Origin: Prochlorococcus sp. AG-402-M15
GTDB lineage: Bacteria > Cyanobacteriota > Cyanobacteriia > PCC-6307 > Cyanobiaceae
Assembly: GCA_003216615.1 (NCBI GenBank)
Contig: QCIP01000007.1
Coordinates: forward strand, 1 to 64,000
Reading direction: 5' to 3'
Length of the DNA: 64,000 nucleotides
Below the pieces are notes generated by a model. It was not told the DNA's origin, did not search any database, and worked only from the letters and a program-made list of their open reading frames with translations. The translations under genes were made by a program, and so were the position numbers. Below, piece by piece: positions 19,741 through 31,227 of the stretch (position 1 is its first letter; each line of letters starts with the position of its first letter).

Positions 19741-21820
19741 TTCCTGATAGACCCAAGTGTCTTATTAAGGGATCTGTTTGTGGCTCTCTTCCTCTAAATA
19801 GTTTGAATATGTCTAATGGAGGTAAGCTCCCACCTAAGCTAAGTATTGTATCTTTAAATTTCATCCCAATTAACTTTAAATCTTCAGGGTTATCTAGATC
19901 AGCATCTTCGAACATAGAAAAAGCATCAGCACTTAGAACTTCAGCCCATTTGTAGGAGTAATATCCTGCAGAATATCCCCCTGCAAATATATGACTAAAA
20001 CAACAAAGAAATTGATCTTCTTGAATTGGAGCAATAACAGTAGTTTGTTTTGCAATTTCTCTTCTTATTGCATCTGCTGTTTTACCTTCGTTTTTATCAA
20101 TACAACTGTGTAATCTGAGGTCTGTAATCGCAAAATGCAGTTGTCTAAGAGTAGCCATACCGCAATTAAAAGTTCTATTCTTTAGGAGCTTTTCGAAATT
20201 TTCATCGGATAATTTTTCTCCTGTTTTATAGTGCTTAGCAATATTTAAGAGTGTATTTTTATGGAAACACCAGTTTTCCATAAATTGACTTGGAAGTTCG
20301 ACTGCATCCCATTCAACATTATTTATGCCAGCTGCTTGAGGAAGATTTACAGTGGTCAGCATGTGTTGAAGACCATGACCAAATTCATGGAACAGTGTCT
20401 GAACTTCTTCAAAACTCATCAAACTAGGCTTATCTTTTGATGGTGGGGTCTGATTACAAACAAGATAAGCTACCGGTAGGGTCTTTTTCCCAACATTATT
20501 TTTATTTAGGCATTCATCCATCCAAGCACCTCCTCTCTTTGATTCCGGTCGAGAATATGGATCGAGGTAAAAAGATGCGATTTTGTTATCTTCTTTGTTG
20601 AGGATATTAAAAAATAAAACGTCATCATTCCACAGAGGTGCTTCATCGGTTGCCTCGACTACCTTAATTTCAAAGAGCTTTTCGCTTAATTTAAATAAAC
20701 CTTTTAAAACATCATTAAGTGGGAACCAAGGTCTTAAAGATTCTTGATCTAAATTGAGATTTTTCTTTCTAAGAAGTTCAGACCAATAACTAATATCCCA
20801 TGGTTCAATGTTTTGCGATTTTGGAACTCCATTAGCTTTTGAAAACCTTTCGAGTGTTTCTAATTCAATTTTTGCAGCTTTGAATGCTGGTTCTCTCAAT
20901 TCTTCTAGAAGGTTTTCAACATTTTTAATTTCTTTCGCCATTTTCGTTGACAAACTTAATTCTGCCCAACTTTTATAACCGAGAAGATTAGCCTGTTTAG
21001 TTCTAAGAGATAATATCTCTTCAATGATTTGAGAATTATTTTTTTCTCCTTGAGACGCTCTACCAACATATGCCTTATATAGTTTTTCTCTAAGGTTACG
21101 GTCAGTGGCATATGTCATAAACGACGTATAAGTTGGAATATCTAGACTTAATTTCCAAGGACCATTTTTAATATCAACTTCGCCATCTTTTTTTAAGTGA
21201 TTGTGAGCAGAAATTGCCATCAATTCAAGTACTCGTTCAGGAATACCATCGACTTCAGATTTTTTATTTAATATTAATAACCATTTGTTAGTGGCATCAA
21301 GAACATTGTTACTAAAATCTGTTGATAGCTTTCCCAGTTTTTCTGAAATGTTGTTGAATTCTTCTTGGTCATTTTTTTTTAGTGAAATTCCTCTATGTTG
21401 CATCTCAAGAATTTCTTTATCTAAAATTCTGTTTTTGATTTGATCAAAGTTATTTTTCTCTTTGAGCTTGACTAAAGAATTATAAATTATATTACTTTGT
21501 CCGAATTTGTTATGTAAGCTAATAATCTCCGGAAGAAATTTTGAATAAATATCTCTAAGACCTTCAGAATTATTTACGGCATTTAGGTGACTTATTACTC
21601 CCCAACTCCATCTAAGAATTTCATTGACTTCATTTAAGGGATTAATTATTTTATCCCAATTTAAATCATTTTGAATCAAATAATTAGATAAGTTCTTCTC
21701 TATGTCTTTAAAATCTTCGGCTATCTTTTCTAGTACTACTGGAAATTGTTTAGTGATGTTTTCGGGAGTAAATTTTTTAAATTCTGGTAATTCTCCATAT
21801 CTAAAAATTGAGGTATCCAT
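19733..21820 (-). CDS. prlC: M3 family metallopeptidase (oligopeptidase A-like)
   Basis: 'TLFHEFGHGLQHMLT' zinc motif, 'AGINNVEWDAVELPSQFMENW', 'FAGGYSAGYYSYKWAEVLSADAF'. Confidence 0.95.
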   Translation of the reverse strand: MDTSIFRYGELPEFKKFTPENITKQFPVVLEKIAEDFKDIEKNLSNYLIQNDLNWDKIINPLNEVNEILRWSWGVISHLNAVNNSEGLRDIYSKFLPEIISLHNKFGQSNIIYNSLVKLKEKNNFDQIKNRILDKEILEMQHRGISLKKNDQEEFNNISEKLGKLSTDFSNNVLDATNKWLLILNKKSEVDGIPERVLELMAISAHNHLKKDGEVDIKNGPWKLSLDIPTYTSFMTYATDRNLREKLYKAYVGRASQGEKNNSQIIEEILSLRTKQANLLGYKSWAELSLSTKMAKEIKNVENLLEELREPAFKAAKIELETLERFSKANGVPKSQNIEPWDISYWSELLRKKNLNLDQESLRPWFPLNDVLKGLFKLSEKLFEIKVVEATDEAPLWNDDVLFFNILNKEDNKIASFYLDPYSRPESKRGGAWMDECLNKNNVGKKTLPVAYLVCNQTPPSKDKPSLMSFEEVQTLFHEFGHGLQHMLTTVNLPQAAGINNVEWDAVELPSQFMENWCFHKNTLLNIAKHYKTGEKLSDENFEKLLKNRTFNCGMATLRQLHFAITDLRLHSCIDKNEGKTADAIRREIAKQTTVIAPIQEDQFLCCFSHIFAGGYSAGYYSYKWAEVLSADAFSMFEDADLDNPEDLKLIGMKFKDTILSLGGSLPPLDIFKLFRGREPQTDPLIRHLGLSGTT

Positions 21821-21834
21821 TTATTAAAAATAAA

Positions 21835-23376
21835 TTAATTAACTAAAGTTGGAATTATGCCTACTAACTTAGCTAAAGTTAGCTGCTGGCTGAGGGCATT
21901 AGTTGAAGATTCGTATAAATTTATTGCTATTTTCGGCCAAAAACCTATCACCAAAGTAGGCAACAATAAACTGAAACCAATCGTCAATTCTCTAAAGTTC
22001 ATCTCTTTAACTGTAGCTAATGCTGGAATTCTAGGACCAAAGAATACTCTTCTACACATTGATAGTAGATATATTGGTGTTAGAACTAAACCGATTGCTG
22101 AAATAAGAATCGTGATTGATCTAAAGAGGGAGCTGAAGCCTTCTTGACTAGTGATACCTAAAAATACGGTAATTTCGCTAATAAAACCGCTCATCCCAGG
22201 TAATGCCAAAGAGGCTAAAGAGCTTGCCAAGAAAAAAGCAAAAGTTATTGGCAAGACCTTTGCTAAACCGCCCATATTTGGAATCGAAAGAGTATTTGTT
22301 CTCTCATAGAATGACCCTGTGACAAAAAACATAGCTGCAGCGATAAGTCCGTGACTGATCATTTGGAGCATTGCTCCACTTATCCCTAAAGCATCCACTG
22401 CTCCAATGCCTAATAAAACGAAACCCATATGACTCACTGAGCTACATGCAATTCTCCTTTTGACATTATCTTGTGCGAATGCATTTAGTGCTCCGTAAAT
22501 TATATTAATGATTCCAAGAATAATTAATGCAGGTGCAATTCGTAGATGTACTTCAGGTAGTATTTGAACATTGAATCTCAAGAGAGCATAGCCTCCCATT
22601 TTTAAAAGTATTCCAGCGAGTAACATTGAAACTGGTGCATTAGCCTCTCCATGTGCATCAGGTAACCAAGTATGTAATGGAAAGATAGGAAGTTTTACTC
22701 CAAAACCAATTAAAAATCCCAGATAGGATAACAATGCTAGACTGCCTGATACGTTTTTATTGGTTAAATCGGTAATATTTAAAGTAAAGGTATCACCACT
22801 CAAGGCTATTGCTAACCCACTTATGAGTATTAATAAAGAAGCTAAAGCTGTATAAAGAATAAATTTAGTAGCTGCATATAATTTCTTTTCCCCTCCCCAA
22901 ATTGCAATAAGAAGATATACAGGAACCAATTCAAGTTCCCAGGCCAAGAAAAATAATAGGAAATCTTGAGAAAGGAAAACTAGTGCCTGTGCTGATGCTT
23001 GAACTAATAAAAGAGCAAAATATAAATTAGATTTTTTCTTAATTTTCCAACTTGCGGCAGCTGATAAAAATGTAATTAACCCACTCAAAGCTACTAAAGG
23101 AGCAGATAAACCATCTACGCCAAGAGACCACTCTAAGCCAATTGAGGGTAACCAGGAAGCTCTTTCTACCAGTTGCAAAGAGCTATCTGTAGAATTAAAT
23201 TTTTGGAAAAGGACGCCGATTATCAGTAAAAAATCTATAAATAAAAAACTTAATGAGATATTTCTAGGGAGTGTATTATCTTCTCCTTCCTTAGAACTCA
23301 AGAAAGGCATTATTAATGCTCCAATTAAAGGCAGTAAAACAATAGATGATAGCCAAGGAAAAGATTCTAAATTCAT
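21835..23376 (-). CDS. ndhD: NAD(P)H-quinone oxidoreductase subunit 4
   Basis: '[17 protein letters not shown]', '[41 protein letters not shown]'. Confidence 0.96.
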   Translation of the reverse strand: MNLESFPWLSSIVLLPLIGALIMPFLSSKEGEDNTLPRNISLSFLFIDFLLIIGVLFQKFNSTDSSLQLVERASWLPSIGLEWSLGVDGLSAPLVALSGLITFLSAAASWKIKKKSNLYFALLLVQASAQALVFLSQDFLLFFLAWELELVPVYLLIAIWGGEKKLYAATKFILYTALASLLILISGLAIALSGDTFTLNITDLTNKNVSGSLALLSYLGFLIGFGVKLPIFPLHTWLPDAHGEANAPVSMLLAGILLKMGGYALLRFNVQILPEVHLRIAPALIILGIINIIYGALNAFAQDNVKRRIACSSVSHMGFVLLGIGAVDALGISGAMLQMISHGLIAAAMFFVTGSFYERTNTLSIPNMGGLAKVLPITFAFFLASSLASLALPGMSGFISEITVFLGITSQEGFSSLFRSITILISAIGLVLTPIYLLSMCRRVFFGPRIPALATVKEMNFRELTIGFSLLLPTLVIGFWPKIAINLYESSTNALSQQLTLAKLVGIIPTLVN

Positions 23377-23455
23377 TTATGTAATGAATAATTTTTTTAT
23401 TCTAGTTGAAGTTGTACTAGCTTGAGACTATAACATTAAAAATGACTAAGTAAAA

Positions 23456-24403
23456 CTACTTACCAGAGATAGTGCTAAATTGACTGCCTGTTGTTTGAAC
23501 GTTTAAGAATGGTGCTCTACTAGCTACACCTGACTTCTCCCATGCCTTTACCATGGCTTGACTAACGTTTTTACCGTTTTCTTTTTTACACAAAGCTAAT
23601 ATACTTGGTCCAGCGCCACTAATTGCGCATCCTAGAGCACCTGCATTTAGTGCGGCATCTTTAACTTCTAGTCCACCTTTAATAAGTTTCCATCTGTAGG
23701 GTTCATGTAGTTTATCAAACATTCCCTCTTTTATTAGTTCTTCATTTCCTGCTTTTAAGCCATTTAATAATAAAGTAAGTGCCCCCATATTTGTCACTGC
23801 ATCAGATATAGGGACATTCTTGGGCATAACCTTTCTTGCTTCACTTGTGCTTAAACGAATCGCAGGTATTGCTACAACAGCTTTAATGGAATCGTGCCAA
23901 TCACATCTTATAATTCTCCATCTTTGAGAAGAAGACCTTGCTGTCAAACAAAGCCCACCCAAGAGAGAGGGAACTACATTATCAGGATGACCTTCTATAT
24001 CAATTGCAAGTTCTAAGAGTTTTTCTTTGGACAAAGGAGAGTTCATTATTGCATTTGCTCCAATTAGACCAGCAACTATCGCTGTAGCACTACTTCCAAG
24101 TCCACGTGCAGGTGGCACCGCCAACTTAACCCTTGCTTCAAGTGCAAAAGGATCCATATTTGCACTCTCCCATACTTTCTGAGCTGCTCTAAAAACTAAG
24201 TTTTCAGGTCCTCCTCTTAGATGATTACCATCTGTACTTTCCATTATTAGATCAAATCTATCTCCACCACCTTCAATTCTTGTAAAAATAAATTCATTAT
24301 ATAAATCTAATGCTGCGCCAAGGCAGTCAAACCCAGGTCCTAAATTAGCAGTTGTGGAAGGTACTGTTACTCTTATTTTTTTACCTACTTCAGGAATAGA
24401 CAT
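23456..24403 (-). CDS. thrB: homoserine kinase
   Basis: 'VPSTTANLGPGFDCLGAAL', 'PPARGLGSSATAIVAGL', 'GHPDNVVPSLLGGL', 'GCAISGAGPSILAL' (GHMP family). Confidence 0.97.
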   Translation of the reverse strand: MSIPEVGKKIRVTVPSTTANLGPGFDCLGAALDLYNEFIFTRIEGGGDRFDLIMESTDGNHLRGGPENLVFRAAQKVWESANMDPFALEARVKLAVPPARGLGSSATAIVAGLIGANAIMNSPLSKEKLLELAIDIEGHPDNVVPSLLGGLCLTARSSSQRWRIIRCDWHDSIKAVVAIPAIRLSTSEARKVMPKNVPISDAVTNMGALTLLLNGLKAGNEELIKEGMFDKLHEPYRWKLIKGGLEVKDAALNAGALGCAISGAGPSILALCKKENGKNVSQAMVKAWEKSGVASRAPFLNVQTTGSQFSTISGK

Positions 24404-24407
24404 ATTT

Positions 24408-25445
24408 TTACTTAGTATTTAAAAGCATTTTTGCTCTACAGGCTGCACTAAAAAGTCCGAATTCTTCATCTAAAATTACTTTTAGAGGTATTGTTTTAAG
24501 AATATCTTTTAATCTTCCTTTATCAAAAAATTGTTTCATAAATAAATCGGATTTAAAGTTTTTGAAATGTTTTGGTGCAGTGCCTCCAGAAATCCATAAT
24601 CCGCCAAAACATAATTCTTGAAGAGCAACATCTCCTAATAAAGAAGCATAAGCTCCTAACCAAATCCTCTCTACTTCAATCATTAGCTGATCCCCTTCTT
24701 TAGAAAGATTACAAATTTTTTCAGGGAGTTCTTTTCTCGCAGCATCAAAAATTTTAATTTCTTTTAAATATTTTTGTAGAGGATGGTTTTGGGCATCAGG
24801 TTTGCTTAGTCTCCATTCGGCAATCCTTGATAAACCAGTGCCGCTAATTATTCTTTCACAAGATATCCTCTCAACTTTTAGGTAATTCTTAAGCCAAATT
24901 TTTAATTCCCATTCTGATTTTGACTTTGGAGAATACTCAACATGACCACCTTCACTGGCTAAAACTTTTACCTTTCCCCCTGATATTATTCCTCTTGCAA
25001 GGCCCAAACCAGTCCCCGCTCCAACAATGGCATGCAAATCATTATTAGAACCTTCAAAATGGGACCCATCCTGGATAGTAGAATATTGATTTTTTTTTAA
25101 ATAAGGTATTCCATAAATCTGGACTGCAAAATCATTTATTAGCTCGCAGCTTTTAAAATTAAAATTGTTCTTTAAAGAATTTCCAGAAATATTCCATGAC
25201 AAGTTAATAATTTCTGCTTTGTTGTTAGATAAAGGACCAGCTACGGCGAAACATGCAGAAGAAGGATGAGTAATATTTTTGCATTCATTTTTTAGAAAAT
25301 CTTCTAGGATTAGATCAAAAGAATCCCAATTAGAAGATATATATTTTTTTTTGAATATTAACTTAGGCGAATCATCATTTGTTTCTTTTTTGAATATCCC
25401 CAATAAAACCTTTGTACCTCCTAAATCACAAGCGAGAAAATTCAT
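24408..25445 (-). CDS. glk: glucokinase
   Basis: 'LACDLGGTKVLLGI', 'CFAVAGPL', 'INDFAVQIYGIPYL', 'AIVGAGTGLGLARG', 'ASEGGHVEYSP'. Confidence 0.93.
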   Translation of the reverse strand: MNFLACDLGGTKVLLGIFKKETNDDSPKLIFKKKYISSNWDSFDLILEDFLKNECKNITHPSSACFAVAGPLSNNKAEIINLSWNISGNSLKNNFNFKSCELINDFAVQIYGIPYLKKNQYSTIQDGSHFEGSNNDLHAIVGAGTGLGLARGIISGGKVKVLASEGGHVEYSPKSKSEWELKIWLKNYLKVERISCERIISGTGLSRIAEWRLSKPDAQNHPLQKYLKEIKIFDAARKELPEKICNLSKEGDQLMIEVERIWLGAYASLLGDVALQELCFGGLWISGGTAPKHFKNFKSDLFMKQFFDKGRLKDILKTIPLKVILDEEFGLFSAACRAKMLLNTK

Positions 25446-25455
25446 ATGTTTGAAA

Positions 25456-27372
25456 TTATTCTGTTCTCCCTTTTTTTTCTATTAATTCATCCATTAATTT
25501 GTATAGATTCGGTAGGTCGAAAATTCCTAAATTTGTTCCATCCAAAGCTCTTAAAGCGACTGAATCAATTTCCTCTTCTTTATCTCCAATCACAGCAATT
25601 AATGGGATTTTACCGATTGTAGCTTCCCTTACCTTGTATCCTATCTTTTCATTTCTAATGTCAACTTTTGATCGGTAGCCTTTGATATTCAAAAATTGAT
25701 TAAATTCTTGACATTTTTCTATATTTCTATCAGTAATACTTAATAAGATTATTTGATAAGGAGCAAGCCAAATTGGGAATTTCGCCTCATATTGTTCAAT
25801 TAAAATTCCGATAAATCTTTCAAAGGATCCTAAAATTGCTCTGTGAAGCATAACTGGATTCCTTTTTTCATTATCAATATCTACATAAGTGGCATCCAAT
25901 CTAATAGGCATTGAGAAGTCAACTTGAATAGTTCCGCATTGCCAGACTCTATTAAGACAATCTTTTAACGAGAATTCTATTTTAGGACCATAAAAAGCCC
26001 CTTCTCCGGGTTGTAGTTCCCATTTTAAATTTTTATCGTTTAATGCTTTGGAAAGAGCCTCTTCTGATTTATCCCAAATGTCATCGCTACCTACCCTTTT
26101 TTCGGGACGAGTAGATAATTTGATAATAATTTCATCAAAACCAAAAGTTTTATAAACCTCAAAAACGAGCTCAATAAAGGTAGATACCTCTTCTTGAATT
26201 TGCTCTTCTGTGCAGAAGATGTGTGCATCATCTTGAGTGAAATTTCTAACTCGCATTAGGCCGTGTAATGATCCCGATGGTTCATTTCTGTGACAAGAAC
26301 CAAATTCAGCAAGACGAATAGGCAAATCTTTGTAACTTTTTAGACCTTGATTAAATACTTGAACATGGCAAGGACAGTTCATAGGTTTTATTGCATAAGT
26401 TCTATTTTCTGAGGAGGTCGTGAACATATCATCTCTAAACTTTTCCCAATGGCCTGATTTTTCCCAAAGAGATCTGTCGACTGCTTGAGGAGTTCTTATC
26501 TCTTGATAGTTATTTTTCTTAAGTATTTCTCTTATGTACTTCATAAGAACTTGGTAGATTGTCCACCCATCAGGCTGCCAAAAAATCATTCCAGGAGATT
26601 CTTCTGATATATAAAAAAGGGAATGTTTTTTCCCAAGTTTTCTATGATCCCTTTTTTCCGCCTCTTCAATTCTTGTTAAATAGTCATTAAGTTCTTTTTC
26701 TTTAGCCCATGCAGTTCCATATATTCTTTGCAATGATTCATTTTCACTATTTCCTCTCCAGTATGAACCTGATAATTTAAGTAACTTAAAGTGCCTCAAA
26801 TGTCTTGTGTTGGGTACGTGAGGCCCTCTACACATATCTATATATTCTTCGTGCTTGTATAAATTGATGAGACCTTCTTCAGGAATTTCTTCAATTATTC
26901 GTAATTTAAAAGTCTCTTCTCTTTCTTTAAAAGTTTTAATTGCTTCTTCCTTGGGAACTTGTAAAATTTCAACGTCATAATTTGTTTTTATTAATTTATT
27001 AATTCGTTCTTCAATTTTGTTTAAGTCATTCGGTGTAAATCTATATTCTGAAAATATATCGTAGTAAAATCCATCTTCAATTACAGGACCTATGGCCATT
27101 TTTATATTTGGGTAAATTTGTTTAACTGCGTGACCAATAAGATGTGCAAAAGAGTGTCTAATTATCTCAATCCCCTCTTTGTCTTTAGAAGTTATTATTA
27201 CAACTTTGGCATCATTTTTTATTGGAAGAGTTGCATCAAGTAAAACATCGTTTACTTTCCCAGCAATAGTTGCCTTTGCTAATCCTTCACCAATACTCTG
27301 GGCAATTTCTAGAGTAGTTACAGAATTTTCGAAAACCTTTTTTGAACCATCAGGTAATGTAATTACTGGCAT
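25456..27372 (-). CDS. thrS: threonyl-tRNA synthetase
   Basis: TGS domain, '[13 protein letters not shown]', '[15 protein letters not shown]', '[35 protein letters not shown]'. Confidence 0.98.
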   Translation of the reverse strand: MPVITLPDGSKKVFENSVTTLEIAQSIGEGLAKATIAGKVNDVLLDATLPIKNDAKVVIITSKDKEGIEIIRHSFAHLIGHAVKQIYPNIKMAIGPVIEDGFYYDIFSEYRFTPNDLNKIEERINKLIKTNYDVEILQVPKEEAIKTFKEREETFKLRIIEEIPEEGLINLYKHEEYIDMCRGPHVPNTRHLRHFKLLKLSGSYWRGNSENESLQRIYGTAWAKEKELNDYLTRIEEAEKRDHRKLGKKHSLFYISEESPGMIFWQPDGWTIYQVLMKYIREILKKNNYQEIRTPQAVDRSLWEKSGHWEKFRDDMFTTSSENRTYAIKPMNCPCHVQVFNQGLKSYKDLPIRLAEFGSCHRNEPSGSLHGLMRVRNFTQDDAHIFCTEEQIQEEVSTFIELVFEVYKTFGFDEIIIKLSTRPEKRVGSDDIWDKSEEALSKALNDKNLKWELQPGEGAFYGPKIEFSLKDCLNRVWQCGTIQVDFSMPIRLDATYVDIDNEKRNPVMLHRAILGSFERFIGILIEQYEAKFPIWLAPYQIILLSITDRNIEKCQEFNQFLNIKGYRSKVDIRNEKIGYKVREATIGKIPLIAVIGDKEEEIDSVALRALDGTNLGIFDLPNLYKLMDELIEKKGRTE

Positions 27373-27375
27373 AAT

Positions 27376-28392
27376 TTATTTCTCCATTTCAAAGAATCCA
27401 AGTTTAGATTTAACTCTTTTTAGAGTTTTATTTGCTAGATCTTCAGCCTTCTCTTTTCCTTCTTTAAGAATATTATTTAATTGGTATGGATCATTAATTA
27501 AGAGTTTATATTTTTCCTGAATAGGTTCTAAAGATTCTATAAGTTGTTCGGCAATTAATTTTTTAAATGTCCCCCATCCTGTCTCGGAGAATTCATTTTC
27601 ACATTGAGAAATTTCTTTGCCAGATAATATTGAATAAATCATCAGAAGATTTTTAGATTCTGCTCTCTCAGGATTATTAAATTCTATTCCAATATAACTA
27701 TCACTTTTTGCTCTTTTTATTTTCTTCGTGATTATTTCAGGAGCATCTAACAAATTGATCCTACTGCCTTCGTTAGGATCACTTTTACTCATCTTTTTTG
27801 AACCATCAATTAGACTCATTATTTTGGATCCATTCTTCAAAATTATTGGCTGAGGGATTTTCAAAATGTTTTTATCCTTACTAAATTTGGCATTAATTCT
27901 TTGTTGTGCAATATCTCTGGCGAGTTCAAGATGTTGTTTTTGGTCTTCACCTACTGGTACGAAGTCTGCGTCGTAAAGAAGGATGTCTGCAGCCATTAGG
28001 ATGGGGTAGTCAAATAATCCAATAGATACATTATTTCCTTGTTGTATGGATTTTTCTTTGAATTGAATCATTCTTTCCATCCAATTTATTGGGGTCATGC
28101 AATTTAATATCCAACAAAGTTCTGAATGTGCAGGAATCTGACTTTGGACAAAAATTGAGCATATCTTTGGATCTATCCCGCAAGCTACATACAAAGCCGC
28201 AGTAGAAAGAGTATTTTTGGATAATTCTTTAGGATTATATGTTGCTGTTATTGCGTGCAAATCAACTACACATAGAAAGGTTTCATATTGTTCTTGAAGC
28301 CTAACCCAATTATTTATAGCCCCAAGCCAATTCCCAATATGTAAATCACCTGTTGGTTGAACTCCCGAAAGAATTCTTTTTTTATTTGTCAT
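27376..28392 (-). CDS. trpS: tryptophanyl-tRNA synthetase
   Basis: 'RILSGVQPTGDLHIGNWLGAINNW', 'MSLIDGSKKMSKSDPN'. Confidence 0.98.
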   Translation of the reverse strand: MTNKKRILSGVQPTGDLHIGNWLGAINNWVRLQEQYETFLCVVDLHAITATYNPKELSKNTLSTAALYVACGIDPKICSIFVQSQIPAHSELCWILNCMTPINWMERMIQFKEKSIQQGNNVSIGLFDYPILMAADILLYDADFVPVGEDQKQHLELARDIAQQRINAKFSKDKNILKIPQPIILKNGSKIMSLIDGSKKMSKSDPNEGSRINLLDAPEIITKKIKRAKSDSYIGIEFNNPERAESKNLLMIYSILSGKEISQCENEFSETGWGTFKKLIAEQLIESLEPIQEKYKLLINDPYQLNNILKEGKEKAEDLANKTLKRVKSKLGFFEMEK

Positions 28393-28804
28393 CCTCTTCT
28401 ACTTCGCTAGATTGGATTTCTTCAGTTGATGTACTTTTTACTGGTCTTGCAAAGGGGTCAGGAGCTGTTTTTATCTTTTCTTCATAAGGATTTTGTGATT
28501 GTCTACTTGGAGAGGAGTTTTTGTTATTTTTTGCATATTCTGTAATTGATTCAATTAGTTTTTCATCTTTGATCATTTCGCTAAGTGTTCTAACAGAGAA
28601 ACCCAGAACTGCAACGGTAGACCTTAGTTGAAAGGCCTCTTGTATTGCTTTAACAGCTTTCATTTCGTTATCACTCAATCTTATGCGGAATCCTCCTCCA
28701 TCTCTTCTGCCGCCAGATTTATCTCTGAAATTAGATCTTTCATTATTAGAACGACCTCTGTAATGTTCTTGTCCAGGATTATTGCTGAAATTTGAATTAG
28801 ACAT
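28382..28804 (-). CDS. conserved hypothetical with RG/N-rich disordered N-terminus
   Basis: 'GRSNNERSNFRDKSGGRRDGGGFRIRLSDNEMKAVKAIQEAFQ'; 11-nt overlap with trpS. Confidence 0.6.
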   Translation of the reverse strand: MSNSNFSNNPGQEHYRGRSNNERSNFRDKSGGRRDGGGFRIRLSDNEMKAVKAIQEAFQLRSTVAVLGFSVRTLSEMIKDEKLIESITEYAKNNKNSSPSRQSQNPYEEKIKTAPDPFARPVKSTSTEEIQSSEVEEDDK

Positions 28805-28969
28805 CTTGATGTTTCTTAAGTTATTTAAATAGTTTATTAACTTAGCATCTTGTTATGCAATAAGTCTTTTTAAAAGCCTTAAATTTTTATCTTTTGATTA
28901 ACGACTTATGTAATTTCGCTTTTCTCATTCACAACTTGCATTAAAATAAAATTAGAGAAATAAAGCATT

Positions 28970-30304
28970 GTGTTTGATATTAGTAAAGACAACCTTTTAA
29001 AGGATTTCATAAAGTTTCCAAAAAAAAATCTTCTTATTATTTTATTATTATTAGGTTTTGGGGAATGGTTTGTTAGTGACTTAATTCATTTTGCAGGCGG
29101 CTCAATAGGATTTTTTGCGTTGTGTTTGGGGGGATATTTTTACTTGAAGAATGATAAGCCTAAATTTAATGAGCCAAATAGTTTAGATGGTTGGATAAAT
29201 CTATGTAATGAAGATTTAAACTTTTTTGAAGAACTTGAAGCAACAAATGAATTAGAGAAACAGAATTCAAAAAGACAAAAAATACTTGAATCGATTCTTA
29301 ATAGATGTGAAAAAGAAAAAATAAGTTACATTGGACAGAAACATTATCAAAGTTGTCAAGCTCTTTTGAAAAGTCATTTTAAGGCAGATAAGTTTGACTT
29401 TGATTTATTCGAAAAACTGCCTAAATACAATTCTTCTGAAATTATTCCAGCAGAAGCTTTGAATAGTGATGCAATCTTGTATTTTATAAACTTGCCTTTG
29501 TCGGCAAATGATTTTTTGTGGCTGGAAAAGTTTCCTAAAAATATGCCAATCTGGTTGGTGGCTTTAACTTCCAACGAAATAGAAGCCAAAAATCAGATAG
29601 AAGATCTAAAGTCTCAAATTTCAAGTGACTTTATAAATAAAATTATTACTTTTGATGCGAATAAGAATGAAATAACAAATATACCTTTTTCTTTAAGGAA
29701 GTTTTTCATAAGTTCATCTAAAAATATTGAAAATACAAAAAAAAGGCTCTTGAAGGAACTTCATGTTGCCTGGCAATCAGAAATTGAAGGGATAAGAAGA
29801 ATGCAATTAAAAGATATACAAAGAAAAAATCAAATTCTTGTAGCGTCAACTGTTTTCTTATCCCCTATCCCATCAATTGATGTTATGGCAATGACAGTAT
29901 TGAATTCATTAATGATTAAAGAAATTAAGTCTATATGGGGATGTAATTGGTCTCCTGAAATTTTAGATAAAGTATCTAAAGAGATTTTAAAAACTGCAAT
30001 TGCTCAGGGAGTTATTGAATGGAGTGGACAGACTCTAATTGGTATAACAAAATTACATGGCCCAAATTGGCTTGTCTCTGGAACATTTCAGGCTGTTAGT
30101 GCTGCTTACTTAACAAGAGTAGTATCAAGTTCTTTGGCTGATTTTATGGCGATAACAAAAGGAGTAGAAGAACCTGATTTGGATTTTATTAAGAAAAATT
30201 CTGAGAAAATTGTTGAAAAAGCTTTTGAAAAAGAAAAAATAAATTGGAAAGGATTTATTTATGATCTTAGAAAACCGCTATTGAAACTATCTTTTGGTTC
30301 ATAA
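28970..30304 (+). CDS. DUF697 (YcjF-like) membrane protein
   Basis: C-terminal 'ASTVFLSPIPSIDVMAMTVLNSLMIKEIKSIWG...AIAQGVIEWSGQTLIGITKLHG...VSAAYLTRVVSSSLADF' resembles DUF697; N-terminal TM pair. Confidence 0.65.
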   Translation: MFDISKDNLLKDFIKFPKKNLLIILLLLGFGEWFVSDLIHFAGGSIGFFALCLGGYFYLKNDKPKFNEPNSLDGWINLCNEDLNFFEELEATNELEKQNSKRQKILESILNRCEKEKISYIGQKHYQSCQALLKSHFKADKFDFDLFEKLPKYNSSEIIPAEALNSDAILYFINLPLSANDFLWLEKFPKNMPIWLVALTSNEIEAKNQIEDLKSQISSDFINKIITFDANKNEITNIPFSLRKFFISSSKNIENTKKRLLKELHVAWQSEIEGIRRMQLKDIQRKNQILVASTVFLSPIPSIDVMAMTVLNSLMIKEIKSIWGCNWSPEILDKVSKEILKTAIAQGVIEWSGQTLIGITKLHGPNWLVSGTFQAVSAAYLTRVVSSSLADFMAITKGVEEPDLDFIKKNSEKIVEKAFEKEKINWKGFIYDLRKPLLKLSFGS

Positions 30305-30324
30305 TCTAAGGAAGAATATTAAAT

Positions 30325-31224
30325 ATGAAAAAAAATATTATATTTTTAAGTTTGTTACTTCTACTTTCTCTCACTTCAGGCTCATGTAAGAAAATATCAA
30401 ATAAAAATGAAAGTAAAGAAGTAATACTTACAAGTTTTACTGTTTTGGCGGACATAATTAGAAATGTTGCTAAAGATGATTTTATTGTTAGATCAATAAC
30501 AAAACCTGGAGTTGAAGTTCATGGTTACCAACCAACTCCAAGCGATTTGGTAAATGCCTCTAGTGCTTTTGTTTTTGTTGATAATGGATTTGGATTTGAA
30601 TTATGGGCAGAAAAATTTGTTTCTAATTTAAAAGTTAAAAGAATTACTGTTGCGGAAGATTTAGATCCTATTTTTATCAGTGAAGATTTTTATGAAGGAA
30701 AACCAAATCCTCATGCCTGGATTTCTCCAAAAAGAGGGATGCTATATGTAGATATTCTCGTGGATTCTTTATCAGAATTGAGGCCATCCAAAAGGACATT
30801 ATTTGAAGAAAATGGAAAAATTTATAAAGATAAACTCTCTAAAATAGATAAAGAATTCTCTCTTTTTATTAATAACTTAAATAAAGATAGGAGGTATCTA
30901 GTAAGTTGTGAAGGAGCTTTTTCATATTTAACAAATGATTATGGATTAAAGGAAGTTTATTTGTGGCCAGTTAATGCTGAGAGTCAAATTACGCCCAAAA
31001 GGATGGCAAGAACAATCTCACTAGTTAAAGAAAAAAATGTTCCATCTGTATTTTGCGAAAGTACTGTAAGTAACGAATCTCAAATGGTTGTTGTAAACGA
31101 AACTGGTGCTAATTTTGGAGGAAATCTTTTTGTTGATTCATTATCTGATGATAGTGGCCCTGCTAGTTCCTATATAAAAATGCTTGAGCATAATTTGGAT
31201 CTTATTAAAAAAGGACTTTTTTGA
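30325..31224 (+). CDS. metal (Mn/Zn-type) ABC transporter substrate-binding lipoprotein
   Basis: Lipobox-like 'SLTSGSC'; ligand motifs 'VHGYQPTPSD', 'NPHAWISP', 'FCEST', 'DSLSD'; no His-rich loop, Glu as third ligand favours Mn-type. Confidence 0.9.
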   Translation: MKKNIIFLSLLLLLSLTSGSCKKISNKNESKEVILTSFTVLADIIRNVAKDDFIVRSITKPGVEVHGYQPTPSDLVNASSAFVFVDNGFGFELWAEKFVSNLKVKRITVAEDLDPIFISEDFYEGKPNPHAWISPKRGMLYVDILVDSLSELRPSKRTLFEENGKIYKDKLSKIDKEFSLFINNLNKDRRYLVSCEGAFSYLTNDYGLKEVYLWPVNAESQITPKRMARTISLVKEKNVPSVFCESTVSNESQMVVVNETGANFGGNLFVDSLSDDSGPASSYIKMLEHNLDLIKKGLF

Positions 31225-31227
31225 ATT

